From positions 209,593,696 through 209,657,695 of the forward strand of contig NC_081553.1 of the NCBI RefSeq assembly GCF_963082655.1: a stretch of DNA of 64,000 bases, in the 5' to 3' direction. Source of the DNA: Stomoxys calcitrans. Its lineage: Eukaryota; Arthropoda; Insecta; Diptera; Muscidae. Below are positions 47,103-58,400 of this stretch, in pieces; positions within the stretch are counted from its first letter, which is position 1; the number at the start of each line of letters is the position of its first letter. Both the position numbers and the translations under genes were made by a program. Under the pieces are notes generated by a model that did not search any database, was not told the DNA's origin, and saw only the letters and a list, made by a program, of their open reading frames with translations.

Positions 47103-47337
47103 TTGGGTTGCCCAAAAAGTAATTGCGGATTTTTCATATAGTCGGCGTTGACAAATTTTTTCAAGCTTGTGACTCTGTAATTGCATTCTTTCTTCTGTCA
47201 GTTATCAGCTGTTACTTTTAGCTTGCTTTAGAAAAAAAGTGTAAAAAAGTATATTTGATTAAAGTTCATTCTAAGTTTTATTAAAAATGCATTTACTTTC
47301 TTTTAAAAAATCCGCAATTACTTTTTGGGCAACCCAA
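47103..47337 (+). mobile_element. MITE, GCCCAAAAAGTAATTGCGG family, copy 4
   Basis: A 235-bp copy with both TTGGGTTGCCCAAAAAGTAA termini intact and TA on each side (47101-47102 and 47338-47339). It is almost identical to copy 2, which suggests recent spread. Confidence 0.92.
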
Positions 47338-47339
47338 TA

Positions 47340-49135
47340 CATTAGTGTAATACTTGTTTCGGAATCGGAATAACCCTAAGGTATCTGCACAATTAAGCAA
47401 GCAATACAAAGTTTTGGCAATCAATATATCTTATCTCTTGTTATATGACTAAATGTCACCGCCGATGAGTCTCCCCCTGACCCCATTAATGACTTAAATT
47501 ATCCATAAAAAATTTCCATTATTTTTTATCCATTTCACAGTTACAGAAGGATTTTGAGAATATTTCGATTTCGAACCACAGTGTGGTTAGAGGTGAAGCT
47601 GTTTTTGGCAGTAGGTTGGATGTCAGATAAAGTTCGGGCTTTTTACTAATTTTACAGATGTATCGAAGATAAATAGAGGAACCGAATGTAGTACCCATTG
47701 ATCAAAACTTGACATTGATGTATGTTATATCTGAGTGTGAGGGTGAAGGTGTTTGCGACAGCAACGGCTGCTGTAAAAGCGCTGCCAAGGAACATCAAGC
47801 GATCGGATATCTTCATATTCAGTGAGGTAAATCAGCGTTAAATGCTCTTATGGGTTGGAGAGGGGTCTATATGCTGCATCGCTGTTGACCCTATGTAGAG
47901 TTCATGGTCACAGAAATGTGATATGAAAAGAAGGAATGAAATATATGTAGGCTCCAGTAACTGAGATTTACTCGTCTCAACCAGATTCAGATCTAGTTCG
48001 GAAACGGAGTACTTGAGAAAAATTGGTTTCCCCACGGAATTCAGCAGCAGGCTGTGAATATATGAAATAACTATGGCTTCGGAAATTTGAATGGTTTACA
48101 ATTTGCAAAACAGGCATTCATGTAGTGCTAAAGATCCTCATATTGTATTTAGTTTGGGAAGAATATTTCTAAAATTTTTGAATTCTAGTACCAAGAGCAT
48201 ATCCTTCGAATGAAGAGTTTGAGGAATTTTTCATTATAAATGTTATGCAGATTCTAGACTTTTGAACCTTGCCTTCGGATTATAAACACTTCTAGATACA
48301 ATTAATTCAATTAAAAATTGTGATGTTATTTCCTGCATGAATTTAATTATATATTTCACTTAAAAATTTTTAATCTAATCTTCATTGAAATTAATACCAA
48401 CCGACTGAAAGAAGCAAAAAAAAAAAAAAAACACTCTTCCAGCATCATCATTACCATCAAAAAAGGAGAAGAAAAAAAATATCACATGATATTCATCAAA
48501 ACAAACCAAGAAATACCTGCTCCCTGATTAAATAACTACCTGCTGCAATGACAAAATATGCGATAACGCCTATATCCGCCTGTCAATCTTAAATGTTCCT
48601 CTTCCACAAAAACATACAATACAACACTCATCGCAACATTCTACAGGTACTGTGTTCCGTTGGTTGGGTTTAAATTGGGATGGGTGAGCTAATGGAAGGA
48701 CGGACATTGGACTGACAGGCGAACAGTAAATTCAACAGTTCTTCAAACAAAGACAGACACTGGACAAATGATCAGAGAAATGAAGTAAAACAAAAAACTA
48801 TCAAAGGCCATGTCAATAAACAACCAACGCAACAAGCAACAGATGTTGTGAAGAGTTCCTTCAAGCCACTGGAATCTAAGATCTTTTAGAAGGAGCACAT
48901 GAAGAGAAAGAAGAACTTTGTTTTTGTTTGGTTGGCAGACAGGCATCCTTGCAACATTTGCTACTATCATAATAACAAGTGCGGAAATTAATCACTGGTG
49001 GCGGGTAAAGGAACAACGAAGTGGGAGAAGTCCAAATGAAACAGTTGGAAATCTGCTAGGGGAGAGTTAATATGTCAGAAATTAGGTAAGGTGGGTAATA
49101 GAGGCAATCAGACTGGAAATTTATTCACGAAAATT
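47340..49135. other. Intergenic, no recognised feature
   Basis: AT-rich, apparently single-copy. A long A run is at 48416-48431. No gene or element end is supported. Confidence 0.4.
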
Positions 49136-49139
49136 AAGG

Positions 49140-49234
49140 AACTGGGAGCACTTCTCTCAATGAGTGCAGTTCGCTTGAAGTGTATGATCAGTGATAGGGG
49201 ACCTCCTTTTTATTGGCGAGACCAATAACGTACC

Positions 49235-49273
<39 letters not shown>

Positions 49274-49310
49274 TCACCTAATAGAAAAGTTGCACGCAGC
49301 TGAATATCTC
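49140..49310 (-). mobile_element. Diverged SINE with internal GA microsatellite
   Basis: Complement of the SINE body (CTTCTCTCAATGAGTGCAGT, GTGATAGGGGACCTCCTTTT, then a shortened GCGACACCTCTTT-equivalent). A (GA)n run of about 28 bp (49240-49268) has grown within it where the body would read CGTACCGCAGTGCGACA. Confidence 0.55.
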
Positions 49311-49349
49311 AGAAATGACGCCAAGAGATAAGGGAATAGCCATTGGCGA

Positions 49350-49575
49350 AAATTTTTATAGCCACCACCATAGGATGGGGGAATACTAATATAGTCATTC
49401 ATTTTGTAATACCTCGAAATATAATAACAAGCCGCAATTTTTGATCGATTTGACTGAAATTTTGCATGTAGTTATCTGTTATGAATTCCAATAATGGTCA
49501 AAATCGGTGAAGAACCTGATATAGCTCCCATATTTTAGCTGAATCCATGGTGGTGGGTTGCTCCCATTATTTAGG
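49350..49575 (-). mobile_element. Short 153-bp-type element remnant
   Basis: It starts TATAGCCACCACCATAGGAT with AATACCTCGAAATATA, keeps one monomer (TTGACTGAAATTTTGCATGT, CCTGATATAGCTCCCATA) and ends CCATGGTGGTGGGTT. This is a near-minimal internally deleted copy with both inverted ends but without the hairpin. Confidence 0.65.
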
Positions 49576-49669
49576 AAAGCGTACACCCCATAATGCGAAC
49601 TACGTATAGAAGGTTAGTAGAGACTAAACATAGATAGTAAAATTTTTCTTAATACCATTCCAAAAAGTA

Positions 49670-50740
49670 AAAAACATGGAAGGGTCACTGAGGAGGTTGT
49701 CGCGATGGGCTACCAGAAATGGGTTGAGGACCAACCCAGGGAAGACGGAGCTGGTGCTCTTAACCCGTAGATATGAGATACTGAAAGTTCAGACTCCCGT
49801 CCATGGACGGGGTCACCCTGCGGCTGTCGAAGGAGGCGAAGTACCTAGGCATAGTCCTCGATTCGAAACTGTCCAGGAAGAGGAACACCGAGGAAAGAAG
49901 CCGTAAGGCACTGTACGCTTTTTACTCCTGCAGGAGGATGTTCGTTAGGAAGTGGCGGGTGACTCCCAAGATTGGACGGGTTCACCCTGCGGCTGTCGAA
50001 GGAAGCGAAGTATCTAGGCATAGTCCCCGATTCGAAACTGTCCAGGAAGAGGAACACCGAGGAAAGAAGCCGTAAGGCACAGTGCGCTTTTTATTGCTGC
50101 AGGAGGATGTTCGGTAGGAAGTGGGGTGTGACTCCTAAGATGATTTATTGGATGTATACGGCCATCGTGAGACCAGTACTGGTCTATGGAGCACTGGTAT
50201 GGTGGGACGCCGTAGGGAAGATGACGCGTGCAAAGGAGTTCCAGAAGGTCCAGAGACTGGCCTGCGTCGGGATCACAGGGGCGTTGATGCTGGATATGCT
50301 GCCCATTGGGGCCTATATTTGGAATTGCGCCGCCAGGGTCGCGCTTAGGCTGAGAGAGCTCGGGATGCTGAAGGAGCATGGTTGCGGCCACAGTTCGATT
50401 CTGGGTGTTTTGGATACGGAGGGTAGACTGAGGAGAATCTCCGGCTACCTTGTAGCAGTGCCGACTGGGCTGATTCATTTTCCTGAGAGGGACGAATGGA
50501 GGGCGGATGGTGTGCTTGAGGAGGATGAGACCTCGATCTACACAGATGGCTCCAAGATGGCGTCAGGGACTGGATTGGGGGTTTACTCTGATGCACTCAA
50601 TAGAAGTATGTCTCTGAGACTGCCGGACGAGTGTACGGTCTTTCAGGCAGGGGTCTAAGCCATTGCAGTAGCTGCAAGAGAAATTCTGGCAAGGGGCTAC
50701 CGCCCTCGAAACTCAGAATTAATGGGGACAGTATGGCGGC
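49670..50740 (+). pseudogene. I/LOA-like LINE: RT C-terminus and RNase H start
   Basis: Order: LSRWATRNGLRTNPGKTELV (RT thumb start), YLGIVLDSKLSRKRNTEERS, then MIYWMYTAIVRPVLVYGALV and KVQRLACVGITGALMLDMLP (RT C-terminus), then TSIYTDGSKMASGTGLGVYS (RNase H first catalytic segment, D in YTDGS). The frame is open for 228 residues (49972-50658). A 169-bp direct duplication (49805-49973 and 49974-50142) causes a frameshift. A stop at 50656 and then the SINE complex end it. Confidence 0.85.
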
Positions 50741-52569
50741 GCCACCGTAGCGCATAGGTAAGCATGTCCGCCTATGACGCTGAACGCCTGGGTTCGAATC
50801 CTGGCGAGACCATCAGAGAAACAAATTTCAGCGGTGTTTTTCCCCTCCTAATGCTGGCAACATTTGTGAGGTACTATGCCATGTAAAAGTTCTCTCCAAA
50901 GAGGTGTCGCACTGCGTCACGCCGTTCGGACTCGGCTATAAAAAAGGAGGCCTCTTATCATTGAGGTTAAACTTGACTTGCACTCAATATCAGTATGTCT
51001 CTGAGGCTGCCGGACGAGTGTACGGTTTTTCAGGCAGAGGTCTGTGCCATTGCAGTAGCCGCAAGAGAAATTCTGGCAAGGGGCTTACCGCCCTCCAAAC
51101 TCAGAACTTATGTGGACAGTATGGCGGCGCCACCGTAGCGCATAGGTTAGCATGTCCGCCTATGACGCTGAACGCCTCTGTTCGAACCCTGGCGAGAACA
51201 TCAGAGAAATAAATTTCAGCGGTGTTTTTCCCCTCCTAATGCTGGCACCATTTGTGAGGTACTATGCCATGTAAAACTTCTCTCTAAAGAGGTGTCGCAC
51301 TGCGGCACGCCATTGGGAATTGGCTATAAAAAAGGAGGTCTCTTATCATTGAGGTTAAACTTGACTTGCACTCAATATCAATATGTCTCTGAGACTGCCG
51401 GACGAGTGTACGGTCTTTCAGGCAGAGGTCTGTGCCATTGCAGTAGCCGCAAGAGAAATTCTGGCAAGGGGCTTACCGCCCTCCAAACTCAGAATTTATG
51501 TGGACAGTATGGCGGCGCCACCGTAGCGCATAGGTTAGCATGTCCGCCTATGACGCTGAACACCTGGGTTCAAATCCTGGCGAGACCATCAGAGAAATAA
51601 ATTTCAGCAATGTTTTTCCCCACCTAATGCTGGCAACATTTGTGAGCTACTATGCCATGTTAAACTTCTCTCTAAAGAGGTGTCGCAGTGCGGCACCTCG
51701 TTCGGACTCGGCTATAAAAAAGGAGGCCTCTTATCATTGAGGTTAAACTTGACTTGCACTCAATATCAATATGTCTCTGAGACTGCCGGACGAGTGTACG
51801 GTCTTTCAGGCAGAGGTCTGTGCCATTGCAGTAGCCGCAAGAGAAATTCTGGCACTGAAAACTCAGACTTTATGTGGACAGTATGGCGGCGCCACCGTAG
51901 CGCATATGTTAGCATGACCGCCTATGACGCTGAACGCCTGGGTTCGAATCCTGGCGAGACAATCAGAGAAATAAGTTTCAGCGGTGGTTTTCCTCTGCTA
52001 ATGCTGGCAACATTTGTGAGGTACAATGCCATGTAAAACTTTTCTCCAAAGAGGTGTCGCACTGCGGCACGCCGTTGGGAATTGGCTATAAAAAAGGAGG
52101 CCTCTTAACATTGAGGTTAAACTTGACTTGCACTCAATATCAGTATATCTCTGAGACTGCCGGACGAGTGTACGGTCTTTCAGGCAGAGGTCTGTGCCAT
52201 TGCAGTGCCTGCAAGAGAAATTCTGGCAAGGGGCTTACCGCCCTCCAAACTCAGAATTTATGTGGACAGTATGGCGGCGCCACCGTAGCGCATAGGTTAG
52301 CATGTCCGCCTATGACGCTGAACGCCTGGGTTCAGGTTCAGCGATGTTTTTCCCCTCCTAATGCTGGCAACATTTGTGAGGCACTATGCCATGTTAAACT
52401 TCTCTCTAAAGAGGTGTCGCAGTGCGGCACCCCGTTCGGACTCGGCTATAAGAAAGGAGGCCCCTTTTCATTGAGCTTAAACTTGAATCGGACTGCACTC
52501 ATTGATATGTGAGAAGTTTGCCTCTGTTTCTTAGTGGAATGTTCATGGGCAAAATTTACATTTGTATTT
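50741..52569 (+). repeat. Five tandem SINE/LINE chimeric units, about 388 bp each
   Basis: SINE heads (GCCACCGTAGCGCAT) start at 50741, 51129, 51517, 51891 and 52279: spacings 388, 388, 374 and 388. Each of the first four units joins the SINE 5' two-thirds (to about GACTTGCACTCA) to LINE RNase H sequence (ATGTCTCTGAGACTGCCGGA to TATGGCGGC). Only the last unit has the true SINE 3' end. The whole is flanked by GTATGGCGGCG (50731-50741) and GTATGGTGGCG (52570-52580), the original target duplication. Repeated 100-residue open frames here are chimeric and not genes. Box B is lost in the fifth unit. Confidence 0.9.
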
Positions 52570-53417
52570 GTATGGTGGCGCTCAAGGCCTTGGGGTCAAG
52601 ATCGGTGGCGGACTTTTTGGTATCCCTGGGTGGGGTCCAGGCCCACGATGTGACACTGACCTGGGTTCTTGGGCATGAGAGGATTCCAGGAAATGAGAGG
52701 GCGGACGAGTGCGCCAGGAGGGGTCCGTCTGCGCCGAGCGCACCAGTCATCTGTCTTACCTATGTGCCATTTGTCGAGCTACTGAACATAGTAGAGGGGG
52801 AGCCATGGCGGCGTCGGTGACGAGGATAGTTGCCGGACTGCGAAGGCGCTAAGGCCGGTCATCGACCGGAGGAGGAAGAGGGAATTGCTGGCGTTCGATA
52901 AGAGTTCGATGAGTACTTTGGCAGGGGTCAAAGTACTCGGACACTGTGCAATAGGTGCATGGGGATACCGCACAATGACTTCTGTAGAAGTTGCCTCGCT
53001 GAGGATGAGGAAGAGACTATTTAGCACTTGCATTGTCCCTGTCTGGCAGAGACGTAGGCTCTCCTTTCTGGGGAGCCTTTTCTTCTGTGATCTGGGTGAA
53101 CTTGCGAACGTACCTCTGGTATCTCTTCTGAGGTTTGTTGAGGCAACATAATGGTTCCGACGGGGTGTTGAGGGGGAGGTGTCGCCCGCTCTGGCGTAGA
53201 TAGGTTCGTGCTTGCGTAGGGAAGGGCGGTTCTACACCTCCCACTTGGGTTTCTCTACTCCTTCTGTCTTTTTCTTTTTATTCGTGTATAACCTCTATTA
53301 CGAGGTCGCAAAAATTTTCTTTTTTTCCTTTTCTCTCTAGGGTACCACAATGGGCAAAACTGGCCTCCGAGTAAACTCACCTTTGTTGGGCGACCCATTC
53401 AACCTAACCTAACCTAA
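52570..53417 (+). pseudogene. I/LOA-like LINE: RNase H end, C-terminus and 3' UTR
   Basis: It continues the LINE at 49670 after the SINE complex: ALKALGSRSVADFLVSLGGV, then LTWVLGHERIPGNERADECA (RNase H last motif, H-x-x-I-x-GNE-ADE). A C-terminal zinc-binding stretch follows (HNDFCRSCLAEDEEET, about 52970-53015). The 3' UTR ends in CATTCAACCTAACCTAACCT. Frameshifts lie between these blocks. Confidence 0.8.
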
Positions 53418-53419
53418 TT

Positions 53420-53806
53420 TCAAAACTATATGGACTAGAACAGACGTCTCAGTCATTGTATCTGTCATGACAGGTCACTGTCTAATCGGAAAACATGCTG
53501 AGAGACTGAAGGTTGCCCACAACGACTTTTGCAGAAGCTGTGAGGACCTCGAGGAAGAAGAGACATTAGAACATCTTCTGACTATCAGTCAGAAGGACTT
53601 CCACATTAGGTTCACATTTCTTTGAGATCCTGCCTGATTTAGCGGATGTGAACATTGGCAAGTTATTGGGATTTTTAAAGCGATCTGGATGGTTCAACGG
53701 TAGGAACTAGAAGGCATCTTCCTTCTCCTGTTCCTGTGGTCTCACAATGGACGGAAACGTCTAAGTGAGTCTGATGGCAGACTGCCACTTAAACCTAACC
53801 TAACCT
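53420..53806 (+). pseudogene. Second LINE 3' end directly downstream
   Basis: GHCLIGKHAERLKVAHNDFCRSCEDLEEEETLEHLL (positions about 53470-53580; key features are the C-x2-C and E-rich stretch) is the C-terminal zinc motif of a related LINE. It is followed by CTTCCTTCTCCTGTTCCTGT and a tail AAACCTAACCTAACCTACTC. It matches the minus-strand piece at 21010-21365. Confidence 0.7.
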
Positions 53807-54985
53807 ACTCTTAATACGATCTAAATGTATTCAACAACCAGTATGTCATACGATTTCACAAAGAACTCGTTCAGAGAACTTAGCGAACATGATCCATGCT
53901 AGAGACCATATATTGTAATGAGTCTAAGTTAGACTTAGTTGCCCAAAAAATATCACACGAGTTCAGTGTCACTCTATGAAAAAAATACATGAAATTAAAT
54001 AAAAACCCCAATCATCAATTTAAATCGCCAGGAAAAAAATGAAACTTTCAACTACACTACACATGCGAACAATTGGCTAAAATACGTCAAGAACCTGACT
54101 GGTACTTAAAACGTTATTGCTTTTTTGGCCAAAAAGACCGGTTTTGCTAGAATCTGGGCTTAAGTGCCCGAATTGAGAGTCAATGATAAAGATGGTGGCG
54201 GGGGCGAAGGTGGAGGTGGAGGCGGCCTCCTGGTGGTAGCTTTGGTAGATTCATAGCCACGATCGTTTATTTCAAAGTTGTTGTCGTTGTTGTTGTTTAT
54301 ATTTTTTCTTACTTTTCTCCTGCGGTTATAGTGGCAATGGCTGCGGGGCGGTGTGTGTACATTTTGCAGCCCGCAGTTTTTGGCAATTAATCATTTTATT
54401 AAATTGTTGCTGTTGTTGTTGTGGTCGTTTTTTGTTTGGGGGTTTATACGCGTTTGTAAGTTTGGCTTATAGCGAAAAAAGCAGCCACAACAACATACGA
54501 AGCAACCAAATGAACACAATAATACGAAGAGTATGGTTGTTAAATATTAGTAGAATTGCACAATGGGTTGGAAAATGAAGATGAAAGTTCATTTTATTGA
54601 TTGACCTCGTATTGTTTATAACAGTTATGAGCTCATTAATACTGTTGAAAAGATTAAACTGTGTTTGTTTGAGCCAAATCAAACGTCAACTTAATGAAAT
54701 AGCTTTGAAATAGAGCCAGCCGAACGAAGCTACACGAAGTTGTTTACACTGTCCGTGTGCTGCTATTCCGGCTGCCCATCTATTCCAGCAGGCCGCGTCG
54801 TCAAGGCCTCTTAAAACAAGAGTGCATGACCATTTGTCGCGAATATCATGCAAGACATTTTAAGCGACATTGTGAACGAACACTTCATCATGTCTCATGA
54901 CAATTCAAATAAGAGATATTTTACAATATCCTTTAAAGAGTGTCCTTTTTCGAAAAAAATAAATTAAATTTTAAATTTCTCATTA
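53807..54985. other. Intergenic, no supported gene
   Basis: 54175-54235 is GGTGGC-rich and reads as a proline-rich frame on the minus strand. 54270-54300 and 54400-54425 are GTT-rich. These could be low-complexity exon debris or plain repeats. No splice structure or domain supports a gene. Confidence 0.35.
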
Positions 54986-54989
54986 AAAA

Positions 54990-55455
54990 AATAAAAAAAA
55001 TTGTGCTGAGTTGTTCATGGACAAGGTAAGGGAATTCGTCGACAATCAAATTTAATAATAGATAATCTGTAAGATACGTCAGCAGATATGCCATATCGGT
55101 GACTAAGTTCAAATTGTCTTAAAGAAGTATTTGAAGACAATGTCACGTTTGGACTGCTGGGATTCAATCTATCCCAGCGTCTGACATGACATCTCAATAC
55201 ATCCGCCAGCGTGTATACAGCACATTCTCTATAGAGAGTGCGGACATTCCAGGTGCAGGTCCGAAAATGATTGTCCTTTTTTCCGAGCCGGGTTACTGGC
55301 CCAGCGTCCCAACCTCATGGGTTTAGTTGAATCGCACATGTATCCATGATTGTCGCGAGCTGCTTGTTCCAAGATCCGACGCTCGCCTTCAGCAGCCCCT
55401 AATCTGGGAACAGACGATGTTGGGCACTGGTTATTTAAAAGTGCCAATAACACGC
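54990..55455 (-). pseudogene. Possible RTE-type LINE 5' part (endonuclease start)
   Basis: On the minus strand, DLHLECPHSL followed after a stop by AVYTLADVLRC resembles the W-N-V-R-T-L-[x]n-L-x-x-V-L start of an RTE-type APE endonuclease. It is preceded by a 60-residue open frame rich in Arg. The match is short and the frame is broken, so this is tentative. Confidence 0.35.
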
Positions 55456-55479
55456 CTTGTCATCTCGAGTATTATTGAC

Positions 55480-58400
55480 GGACGGGGGGCGGACCCTCCC
55501 CTTTACCCTACTTTTCAGAGACGCCAGATATCGGTGATGCGATTTAAGCGAAATTTTGTGCGCTATCTTATAGTACCCTTAAAAAAAATGTGGTATCCAA
55601 ATATCGGATGGGGTACCTAGGGGGGCCGCCCCACCCTAAAATCTACCAAATATATATCTAGTCAATATGGGACTTAAATGAAAGATATTTAGGATAAAAC
55701 AAGTAAAAGCGTGCTAAGTTCGGCCGGGCCGAATCTTATATACCCTCCACCATGGATCGCATTTGTCGAGTTCATTTCCCGGCATCTCTTCTTAGGCTAA
55801 AAAGGATATAAGAAAAGAGTTGCTCTGCTATTAAAACGATATCGAGATATGGTCCGGTTCGGACCACAATTATATTATATGTTGGAGACCTGTGTAAAAT
55901 TTCAGCCAATTCGTATAAGAATTGCGCCCATTGGGGCTCACGAAGTAAAATAGAGAGAACGATTCATATGGGATCTGTACCGGGCCATAGACCGATTCAG
56001 AACATAATAAACACGTTTGTTGATGGTCATGAGAGGATCCGTCGTACAAAATTTCAGGCATATCGGATAATAATTGCGACCTCTAGGGGTCAAGAAGTCA
56101 AGATCCCAGATCGGTTTATATGGCAGCTATATCAGGTTACGAACCGATTTGAACCTTATTTGACACAGTTGTTGAAAGTAAAAATAAAATACGTCATGCA
56201 AAATTTCAGCCAAATCGGATAGGAATTGCGCCCTCTAGAAGCTCAAGAAGTCAACTCCCTAGATCTGTTTATATGACAGCTATATCAGGTTACAGACCGA
56301 TTTCAACCATACTTGGCACAGTTGTTGGATATCATGACGAAATACTTCGTGCAAAAATTCATTCAGATCGGATAAGAATTGTGCCCTCTAGAGGCTCAAG
56401 AAGTCAAGACCCAAGATCGGTTTATATGGCAGCTATATCAGGTTATGAACCGATTTAAACCATACTTGGCACAGTTGTTGGGTATCATTACAAAACACGT
56501 CGTGCGAAATTCCATTCCAATCGGATAAGAATTGCACACTCTAGAAGCTCAAGAAGTCAAGACCCAAGATCGGTTTATATGGCAGCTATATCAGGTTATG
56601 GACCGATTTGAACCATACTTGGCACAGTTGTTGGAAATCATAACAAAACACGTAGTGCAAAATTTCATTCTGATCGGATAAGAATTGCGCACGCTAGAGG
56701 CTCAAGAAGTCAAGGCCCAAGATCGGTTTATATGGCAGCTATATCAGGTTATGAACCGATTTAAACCATACTTGGCACAGTTGTTGGGTATCATAACAAA
56801 ACACGTCGTGCGAAATTCCATTCCAATCGGATAAGAATTGCGCACTCTAGAGGCTCAAGAAGTCAAGACCCAAGATCGGTTTATATGGCAGCTATATCAA
56901 AACATGGACCGATATGGCCCATTTACAATACCAACCGACCTACACTAATAAGAAGTATTTGTGCAACATTTCAAGCGGCTAGCTTTACTCCTTCGGAAGT
57001 TAGCGTGCTTTCGACAGACAGACGGACTGACGGGCGGATGGACAGACGGACGGGCATGGCTAAATCGACATAAAATGTCGCGACGATCAAGAATATATAT
57101 ACTTTATGGGGTCTCAGAGGAATATTTCGAGTAGTTACAAACAGGATGACGAAATTAGTATACCCCCCATCTTATGGTGGAGGGTATAAAAACGTCAATT
57201 GTCGGACCAAGAGTGTGAGGGACCACCCCAACCCCCAAAACACCCCTTAATCGGGCATATTTACCGACCATGGCAATATGGGACTCAAATGAAAGGTATT
57301 TGCGAATATAATACTAATCTGATATCTAAATGTGGGACCAAGCTTCGGGGGGTCCATCCCTTATCCAAAAAAACCCCCAAATATCACTTATTTACTTACC
57401 ATGGCAATATGGGGCTTAAATAAAAGGTATTTGTGTGCAGAATACGAATCTGGTATCCAAAATGTAAGACCAAGTATCGCCCCTCCCCAAAAACATCCCC
57501 CAAAAGAGGACATATTTACGTCAATAGCAATATGGGGCTCAAATGAAAGGTCTTTGGGAGTAAAGCAGAAATCTGAAAAAGAGTCTATGGGGCCACCCCA
57601 TCTCCATAACACCACCCATATAGGAAGTATTTGCTGACCATTGCAATATGGGACTCAAAGAAGAGGTATTTTAGAGTAGAACTCGAATCTGATATATATT
57701 TTCAAGGCCAAGTCCCCCAAACTGGTCATGTTTGACGACAATGGAAATATGGGGCTCAAATGAAAGGTATTTGGGAGTAGACCACGAATCTGATATCAAC
57801 ATTCGAGACCAACTTTCTAGGAGACGTCCCACCATCATAGCAACCCCCAAATAGGACGTATTGGCTCACCAAGACAATTTGGGTCTTTAAGACAGTGAAG
57901 CTCGATATGGATAGTTTTTAGGGCCCATACTCCAAACCGGACATATTTGCTGACTTTTGCAATAAGGCATTTAAATGAAAGGTATTTGAGATTAGAAAAC
58001 AAATTTGATATCCAATGGCAATGAGGCCAATGGCAATATGGGGTTCAAATTAATGATATATGAGAATAGAGCACAATACTGATTTAATTTCAGGGCTAAG
58101 TGTTTCGCGGACCACCCCACTCCCCAAAACACCCCTAAATCGGTCATATTTACCGGACCATGTCAATGTGGGGCTCAAATTAAAGGTATTGGGGAGTAGA
58201 GCACGAAATTGATACCCACTTTCGGGACCAATTTTCTGGGGGTTAACCACTTTTCCAAAATACCTGACAAACAGCAACTGTTTACTAACCGTCCCAATAT
58301 GGGGCTCAAATAAAGGTATTTGAGAGTAGAATACGAATGTCCAAATGTGGGGGCATGTATTTGGGGCAACGCCCCTTAATACATATCCCACTAAACCATG
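55480..58400. repeat. GGTATTTGGGAGTAGA-type tandem repeat, split by a 153-bp-array element
   Basis: Units of about 100-131 bp contain CAATATGGGGCTCAAATGAA, GGTATTTGGGAGTAGAGCAC, TCTGATATC and CACCCCAAAACACCCC. The CAATATGG core is at 57274, 57405, 57528, 57644 and 57745. A unit at 55480-55693 precedes the inserted element at 55694-57196, and the array resumes at 57197. A minus-oriented copy of the family is at 61700-62393. Spacing is irregular. Confidence 0.7.
55694..57196 (+). mobile_element. Complete 153-bp-array element (plus orientation)
   Basis: The hairpin end comes first: GCGTGCTAAGTTCGGCCGGG, then TATATACCCTCCACCATGGA. Monomer cores (GATCGGTTTATATGGCAGC) are at 56109, 56262, 56415, 56568, 56721 and 56874, five intervals of exactly 153 bp. 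The end region has GGACGGGCATGGCTAAATCG and ATATATACTTTATGGGGTCT. The right terminus is CTTATGGTGGAGGGTATAAA. It is very similar to 35167-36829 in reverse. It is inserted in another tandem repeat. Confidence 0.9.

Noticed and set aside
50904..52512. Four similar frames of about 100 residues beginning MSHCGTP
   Set aside because: They span SINE and LINE pieces in the amplified 388-bp unit. Their similarity is due to DNA duplication, not conservation.
53390..53420. Telomeric CCTAA repeats
   Set aside because: Only two or three imperfect units, always at LINE 3' ends (also 22915, 33655 and 53795). They are LINE tails. Higher flies are not known to use short telomerase repeats.
54175..54260. Proline-rich coding exon on the minus strand
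   Set aside because: Short GGTGGC low complexity with no flanking splice signals or domain. It could be chance.
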